Shown here in pieces: positions 5,937-9,396 of a DNA stretch of 9,396 nucleotides. The stretch spans positions 1 through 9,396 of the forward strand of contig DZBC01000070.1 of the NCBI GenBank assembly GCA_022729835.1, in the 5' to 3' direction. The notes beneath the pieces were generated by a model. That model searched no databases. It saw only the letters and a program-made list of their open reading frames with translations, and was not told the DNA's origin. The DNA comes from Sulfuricurvum sp. Its GTDB lineage: Bacteria > Campylobacterota > Campylobacteria > Campylobacterales > Sulfurimonadaceae. The position numbers and the translations under genes were made by a program. Each line of letters starts with the position of its first letter. Within the stretch, counting starts at the first letter, position 1.

Positions 5937-6229
5937 TGGACGGTATTTCACAGGCGATGATGGCCAAAGAGGCGTCGCAGGTTCCCACGGTGGAACGCTC
6001 AAGCGATGCCGCGCAGCTCAAGGAGAAGAGTGATCAATTTGAGGCCATTATCATCAAAATGATGCTTGATAATGCGCTAGAGGAGACCGACAAGGGACTC
6101 TTTGGCAGCAAAGACCCAGGGGATCGTATCTATAAGTCGATGTACCGCGAGGAGCTGGCCAAAGCGAGCGCGGGAAGTTTTGGGTTTTCGGAGCTGCTTT
6201 TTGGCTATCTGAGTGAGAAAAGAGACTAA
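5936..6229 (+). CDS. flgJ: FlgJ-like rod-binding protein, without muramidase domain
   Basis: A 97-residue protein carrying only the rod-binding domain of FlgJ, which caps and helps build the flagellar rod in the periplasm. The domain runs from about residue 34 to 93, with Q-F-E-A-I-I-I-K-M-M-L near its start and D-P-G-D-R-I-Y-K-S-M-Y-R-E-E-L in the middle. The C-terminal peptidoglycan hydrolase of the enterobacterial protein is missing, which is usual in Campylobacterota. A GTG at 5933 could give one more codon, but GGAGG (5924-5928) is 7 bases from the ATG at 5936 and only 4 from the GTG, so ATG is preferred; stop and start then overlap as TGATG. Its own stop TAA (6227-6229) is part of the -35 element of the next promoter. 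Confidence 0.9.
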   Translation: MDGISQAMMAKEASQVPTVERSSDAAQLKEKSDQFEAIIIKMMLDNALEETDKGLFGSKDPGDRIYKSMYREELAKASAGSFGFSELLFGYLSEKRD

Positions 6230-6253
6230 AGTTTTGTTCTACCGTGCCGATAT
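6227..6253 (+). promoter_or_regulatory. Sigma-28 (FliA) promoter of flgM-flgN-flgK
   Basis: TAAAGTTT (6227-6234), an 11-base spacer and GCCGATAT (6246-6253) match the enterobacterial sigma-28 consensus TAAAGTTT-N11-GCCGATAA at 15 of 16 positions; the final T is also common in Campylobacter sigma-28 promoters. Predicted start is near 6260, giving a leader of about 53 bases. The -35 element overlaps the flgJ stop codon. Control of flgM by sigma-28 forms the known autoregulatory loop. Confidence 0.88.
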
Positions 6254-6277
6254 TGGGTTTATAGTTGATCAACCCAA
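6253..6277 (+). repeat. Inverted repeat overlapping the flgM transcription start
   Basis: TTGGGTT (6253-6259) and AACCCAA (6271-6277) are perfect 7-base inverted arms around an 11-base centre that includes TTGATCAA-like sequence. The left arm abuts the sigma-28 -10 box and ends just before the predicted start, so transcripts from that promoter would lack it, while read-through from flgI-flgJ would form the hairpin. No T-run follows, so it is not a standard terminator. It could be an operator. Confidence 0.4.
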
Positions 6278-6281
6278 AAAC

Positions 6282-6296
6282 GCCCCATTTCAGGGC
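6282..6296 (+). other. Small hairpin before the flgM ribosome binding site
   Basis: GCCC (6282-6285) and GGGC (6293-6296) pair around a 7-base loop in the flgM leader, 5 bases before the AAGGA at 6302-6306. On the minus strand the same hairpin is followed by G and five T, a weak terminator-like shape, but no minus-strand gene is nearby. The stem is short. Confidence 0.25.
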
Positions 6297-6312
6297 TTAA
6301 GAAGGATTCGAG

Positions 6313-6510
6313 ATGATTTCTCAAGTCACTGCGTCGGTAGCCAACGCTCTTTATTCAGAGAGTGGCAAACAAGTATCCAAGGGCAGTAGTGTCACCAAGC
6401 AAGGGGACAGCAGTCGGATCGATCAGATCAGATCCGAAATACAAAAGGGTGAGTATCGTGTCGATCTCGACAAGCTTGCCCAAAAGATCGCCGAAGAGCT
6501 AATGCCCTGA
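6313..6510 (+). CDS. flgM: Anti-sigma-28 factor FlgM
   Basis: A 65-residue protein that binds sigma-28 (FliA) in the cytoplasm and holds back late flagellar transcription; in enterobacteria it is secreted through the finished hook. The N-terminal half is polar and probably disordered (rich in Ser, Gln, Lys and Gly at residues 15-34). The sigma-binding half has R-I-D-Q-I-R-S-E-I-Q-K-G-E-Y-R-V-D (35-51) followed by the helix L-D-K-L-A-Q-K-I-A-E-E-L (52-63), the hallmark of the family. Start ATG 6313 has AAGGA at 6302-6306 with a 6-base spacer. It lies 83 bases after flgJ, downstream of the sigma-28 promoter, so sigma-28 should drive its own inhibitor. A 7-base inverted repeat with four GATC sites (6414-6437) lies in the sigma-binding codons. 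Confidence 0.9.
   Translation: MISQVTASVANALYSESGKQVSKGSSVTKQGDSSRIDQIRSEIQKGEYRVDLDKLAQKIAEELMP
6414..6437 (+). repeat. Inverted repeat with four clustered GATC sites inside flgM
   Basis: TCGGATC (6414-6420) and GATCCGA (6431-6437) are perfect inverted arms around 10 bases. GATC occurs at 6417, 6421, 6426 and 6431, four times in 18 bases. The codons read Ser-Arg-Ile-Asp-Gln-Ile-Arg-Ser-Glu, so coding constraint may explain part of it. Confidence 0.4.
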
Positions 6511-6535
6511 GGCTACAACCACAGAGGAGTTAATG

Positions 6536-6964
6536 ATGTTAGAGCACCATCTTCACAGCGCTGCCAAGGATCTTCAAGATTTGATCGCTATCTCCAACAG
6601 CGACATTGAAGATATACGGTTGGCGCGGCATGATGATCAATTTGCACGGCTGGAGATGAAAGCCGAGCGCCTCAAAAGTTTTGAGGCCAAAAAAGCGATG
6701 ATTGATCATGAGATCTCCAAAAAGATGAGTGCGCATCCGCAGATGGGACTTTCAGAACTTTTGAGTCCTTTGGAGCATCAGGCGCTTGAAAAGCTCAAAA
6801 GCAACCTAGCGTCACTTCGAGAAGTCAATCAGCACTATGCAAAGATGGTCGCCAGCGTCGGCGCTTTTTATAACGCCTTGCTGGAGCGGGTGGTACCTAC
6901 CGAGATGCAAGGGTATAAAAAAGTGGTCTCCCAAGAGGCCTCCTTTTTGAAAGTGAGGGTGTAA
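6536..6964 (+). CDS. flgN: FlgN-like flagellar export chaperone
   Basis: A 142-residue, almost wholly helical protein of the size and position expected for FlgN, the cytoplasmic chaperone that escorts FlgK and FlgL to the flagellar export gate. Long charged heptad-like helices cover about residues 5-65 and 72-118. The C-terminal end S-Q-E-A-S-F-L-K-V-R-V (132-142) resembles the tail of FlgN-type proteins. Sequence identity in this family is low, so the call rests mainly on the context between flgM and flgK. Two ATG codons in a row compete (6533 and 6536). GAGGAG at 6524-6529 is 6 bases from the second and only 3 from the first, so 6536 is chosen. The stop overlaps the flgK start by one base (TAATG), suggesting coupled synthesis of chaperone and client. 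Confidence 0.75.
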   Translation: MLEHHLHSAAKDLQDLIAISNSDIEDIRLARHDDQFARLEMKAERLKSFEAKKAMIDHEISKKMSAHPQMGLSELLSPLEHQALEKLKSNLASLREVNQHYAKMVASVGAFYNALLERVVPTEMQGYKKVVSQEASFLKVRV

Positions 6965-8805
6965 TGGCTTCTATTTTTAATGCCCTGCACATTGGCTACA
7001 GCGGTCTCAATGCCGCGCAAGTAGGCATCAACGTTACGGGTCACAATATCGCCAATGCCGATACCGAGGGCTATACCCGTCAGCGCGTTGTCACACAAGC
7101 ATCCAAATCCAGCACACTCATGACGGGGGTGAGCGGAAACGGCGTGAGCATCACCGAGATCGCACGGGTTTTTGATGCCTATGTATATGACCGCTATGTC
7201 TCTGTGAGCGAGAGTAAAACCAACTCCGACTTCAAGCGCGATGCCCTAGAGACACTCTCGAGCTATTTTCCCGAAATCGATGGTGTGGGGGTCAAAGCCG
7301 ATCTAAACCGATACTTCAATTTATGGCAATCGTTTGCCGATAATCCTGACAACGAAGCGATGAAGATCGCCCTAGCACAACAGACGCAAACCCTCTCGCA
7401 AAACCTTTTTCAGACCCGCCAAAAGGTGGTGACACAGCAAGGCACGCTTGATCAGCAGATGGTGACACTGGTGGACGAAGTCAATAAAATTGCCAAAGAG
7501 ATCGCTTCGCTCAACATCTCAATCAATGAGGTTGAAAGCACCAGCACGGACAATGCCAATGATCTGCGTGATCGACGCAGTTTGCTTGAAAAGAGCATGG
7601 CTGAACTTATCGGGGCAGAGTCATTTGAGGGGCTAATCGAGACCAACACGCCGGTCGATCCCAATATCGCGATAAAAAGCGGTAGCTATTCCTTACATGT
7701 AGCGGGGTTCAACATTGTAGATGGGGGCACGTTTCATCCCATCGGTGTTACGACGGTAAGTGATGCGGGTGGTTTTCACGATCTGTATTACGAACGACAA
7801 GACGGTGTCAAAATCCCCTTTGAGCAGAGCATCAAAGGGGGCAAGATCGGTGCGATACTGGAGCTACGCGGTAGCGAGCGCAACAGCATCACTGGTGAAG
7901 CCGAAAACGGTCTGTTGCAAGATACGGTAAATTTGCTTGACAGCTTCGCTGCGGGAGTGATTGAGCACACCAACAACATCTACGCTCAGAGTGCCACCAC
8001 ATCGATGCGCTCTGATAAGCAGGGCTTTGATGAGACTGTGCCGCTACGCAACAGCGGACTCAATATCAACAACGGTAGCTTTGATTTGACGGTGTATGAC
8101 AACAGCGGCAATGTAGTGGCTACGCGTACCATTTCGATTGAGAGTGCTACCGCCTTTGGTGATTCGGCCACACCCAGCAGTATTATTGGCCAGATTTCGA
8201 TGCTCGCTGATGACAACAACGATGGCAGCGGGATCAACGATATCGACGATTTGATGCATGCGGAGTTCAACAGCGGCTACTTTTCGCTCTCCCTGCAAAG
8301 CGGTTTTGAGGCAAAAGGTTATAGTTTTTCTATCGTTGATAACGGCACCAACTTTGCCGGAGCGCTCGGGACGCACCGCTTTTTTGAGGGCAATGACGCA
8401 CGGACGATCGGACTAGAATATGATCTGGCACAAGATACGTCGAAGATTTCTGCCGCAGCCATCCCAGTTGCGGGAGACAACAGCATCGCCACTCAGATGG
8501 TGGACATGCAGTTTCGAGACCTCACTTTTTATCAGGAGAGCGGCGCCACTACGGATTCGGTATACGGCTATTTCGACGCTATCGTCACATCGGTCGGTAC
8601 CAAAACCAACGCCGAGATCATCCGCAACGATTCGTTGCTTGCACAGTTTAACAGCATCGCCATGGAGTACGAGTCGGTCTCCAAGGTGAGTTTGGATGAG
8701 GAGTTGACCAACCTGATCCGTTATCAGACCTCTTATGGAGCCGCTGCAAAGGTCATTAGCACCGTAGATCAGATGATGACGACACTACTGGGCATCAAGC
8801 AGTAA
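6964..8805 (+). CDS. flgK: Flagellar hook-filament junction protein FlgK (HAP1)
   Basis: FlgK is exported through the flagellar type III apparatus and forms the first junction zone between hook and filament. The 613 residues are close to Campylobacter FlgK (about 608) and longer than E. coli (547), the extra length lying in the variable outer domains. The N-terminal rod-type helix carries N-I-A-N-A-D-T-E-G-Y-T-R-Q (28-40), the FlgK/FlgE-family motif. The C-terminal helix L-D-E-E-L-T-N-L-I-R-Y-Q-T-S-Y (about 577-591) through L-L-G-I-K-Q pairs with it in the D0 domain. Residues 160-200 form a coiled coil. There is no signal peptide, as expected for type III export. Start ATG 6964 overlaps the flgN stop, with GAGGG at 6955-6959. 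No flgL follows. A TTACATGTA copy sits at 7693-7701. Confidence 0.96.
   Translation: MASIFNALHIGYSGLNAAQVGINVTGHNIANADTEGYTRQRVVTQASKSSTLMTGVSGNGVSITEIARVFDAYVYDRYVSVSESKTNSDFKRDALETLSSYFPEIDGVGVKADLNRYFNLWQSFADNPDNEAMKIALAQQTQTLSQNLFQTRQKVVTQQGTLDQQMVTLVDEVNKIAKEIASLNISINEVESTSTDNANDLRDRRSLLEKSMAELIGAESFEGLIETNTPVDPNIAIKSGSYSLHVAGFNIVDGGTFHPIGVTTVSDAGGFHDLYYERQDGVKIPFEQSIKGGKIGAILELRGSERNSITGEAENGLLQDTVNLLDSFAAGVIEHTNNIYAQSATTSMRSDKQGFDETVPLRNSGLNINNGSFDLTVYDNSGNVVATRTISIESATAFGDSATPSSIIGQISMLADDNNDGSGINDIDDLMHAEFNSGYFSLSLQSGFEAKGYSFSIVDNGTNFAGALGTHRFFEGNDARTIGLEYDLAQDTSKISAAAIPVAGDNSIATQMVDMQFRDLTFYQESGATTDSVYGYFDAIVTSVGTKTNAEIIRNDSLLAQFNSIAMEYESVSKVSLDEELTNLIRYQTSYGAAAKVISTVDQMMTTLLGIKQ
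7693..7701 (+). repeat. TTACATGTA iterated palindrome, copy 6
   Basis: Inside flgK in frame 1 (TTA CAT GTA, Leu-His-Val). The context is CCTTACATGTAGCG, which matches copy 1 in cbpA over 14 bases although the two proteins are unrelated. Confidence 0.7.
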
Positions 8806-8809
8806 CTGT

Positions 8810-9396
8810 ATGCCAAGGCTGAGCGTTACACTGCTGTTGCTCATCGTCATGTCGGTTCTGTTTGGCGGTTGGCTCTATCCTCATAGCCCTTATCTGCTGA
8901 GTGCCGATACGATTTTACTGCCGCCCTCATGGGAGCATCCGTTTGGTACGGATCGTTTGGGACGCGACCTGTTGGCGCGCATTATCGAAGGCGGCAGGGT
9001 CTCTATGGTGATCGGAATCGGCAGTGCGCTCATCTCCTCTTTGTTAGGACTTGTGCTGGGGGCGACAGCGGGCTATTTTCAGGGGAAGGTGGACAAGGTT
9101 TTTGTGGTTATGGTGGATCTCTTTTTAACCTTTCCGACCTTCTTTTTACTGCTTGCGCTGGTGAGCTATGTGAACGCTTCGGTGTGGGTACTGATTTTTA
9201 TCATCTCCGTCACGGGGTGGATGACGACGGCGCGACTGATTCGCTCCGAGAGCTTTGCCATCACGCAGCGACCCTACATCAAGATTTTGGGTATCGGCGG
9301 GGTTTCACGCAGTAAAATCATCTTCAAATACTACGCACCGTTGCTTGCGCCGATTGTATTGGTGAGTTTCACCTTCGGTGTAGGCGGAGCTATTTT
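8810..9396 (+). CDS. ABC transporter permease, DppC/OppC family (3' end outside the window)
   Basis: The frame opens at ATG 8810 and is still open at the window end; 195 residues are visible of a family usually near 270-300. It is an inner-membrane permease of a peptide/nickel-type ABC importer. TM1 is at about residues 5-22. It is followed by H-P-F-G-T-D-R-L-G-R-D-L-L-A-R (43-57) and G-G-R-V-S-M-V-I-G (61-69), the diagnostic DppC/OppC stretch, then A-G-Y-F at 87-90 and T-F-P-T at 107-110. Further helices lie at about 68-87, 104-119 and 125-138. The EAA-type loop that meets the ATPase runs from about 153 to 178, ending I-I-F-K-Y-Y-A-P. The start is 4 bases after flgK with no visible ribosome binding site, so it may be translated by read-on from flgK. 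The substrate cannot be told; partner subunits are not in the window. Confidence 0.88.
   Translation, partial: MPRLSVTLLLLIVMSVLFGGWLYPHSPYLLSADTILLPPSWEHPFGTDRLGRDLLARIIEGGRVSMVIGIGSALISSLLGLVLGATAGYFQGKVDKVFVVMVDLFLTFPTFFLLLALVSYVNASVWVLIFIISVTGWMTTARLIRSESFAITQRPYIKILGIGGVSRSKIIFKYYAPLLAPIVLVSFTFGVGGAI

Noticed and set aside
8929..9315. A 128-codon plus-strand open frame within the ABC permease gene
   Set aside because: It is out of frame with the DppC/OppC-type reading, which gives strong family motifs from 8810 to the window edge.
1..9396. CRISPR arrays, tRNA or rRNA genes, insertion sequences, integrases and riboswitches
   Set aside because: I saw no regular spaced repeats, cloverleaf sequences, transposase motifs or long structured leaders on either strand; all intergenic gaps are shorter than 85 bases.

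Overview
The window reads as a stretch of a Campylobacterota (Epsilonproteobacteria) chromosome. The clues are a zinc-finger-less DnaJ (CbpA) followed at once by hspR, an N-terminal-only FlgJ, a FlgI-FlgJ-FlgM-FlgN-FlgK run behind rsmD, and the combination of a sigma-54 and a sigma-28 promoter in the flagellar genes. Base composition looks close to balanced, which is GC-rich for this phylum. I do not assign a genus. Coding density is very high: no gene-free stretch exceeds about 85 bases, and several genes overlap by 1 to 14 bases.

Layout. (1) Bases 1-858, plus strand: the 3' part of cbpA and then hspR, a heat-shock chaperone/repressor pair. (2) Bases 870-2132, minus strand: murA, the first committed step of peptidoglycan synthesis, convergent with hspR. 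(3) Bases 2133-2204: a compact divergent promoter region with back-to-back inverted -10 elements, serving murA on one side and the next operon on the other. (4) Bases 2205-4841, plus strand: a tightly packed set of an unknown 142-aa protein, a four-helix membrane protein, a DEDDh exonuclease with an ExoX-like C-terminal domain, a small protein resembling a degenerate receiver domain, and rsmD. (5) Bases 4848-8805, plus strand: the flagellar block. A sigma-54 type promoter (4848-4863) precedes flgI and flgJ. A near-consensus sigma-28 promoter (6227-6253) precedes flgM, flgN and flgK. (6) Bases 8810-9396, plus strand: the 5' part of a DppC/OppC-type ABC transporter permease, 4 bases after flgK and cut by the window edge.

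The flagellar genes fit the known assembly order. Sigma-54 would drive the basal-body genes (P-ring FlgI, rod-binding FlgJ). After hook completion, sigma-28 would drive flgM (the anti-sigma factor itself), the chaperone flgN and the hook-filament junction protein flgK. Both promoter calls are sequence-based inference, but each is a strong match to its consensus.

The most unexpected signal is not a gene. The palindrome TACATGTA, always in the form TTACATGTA on the plus strand, occurs six times in 9.4 kb where about 0.14 is expected by chance. The copies lie inside five unrelated genes and in all three reading frames, so the constraint is on the DNA and not on the proteins. Every ACATGT I found belongs to one of these copies. 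This looks like a highly iterated palindrome or a genome-signature motif of unknown function.
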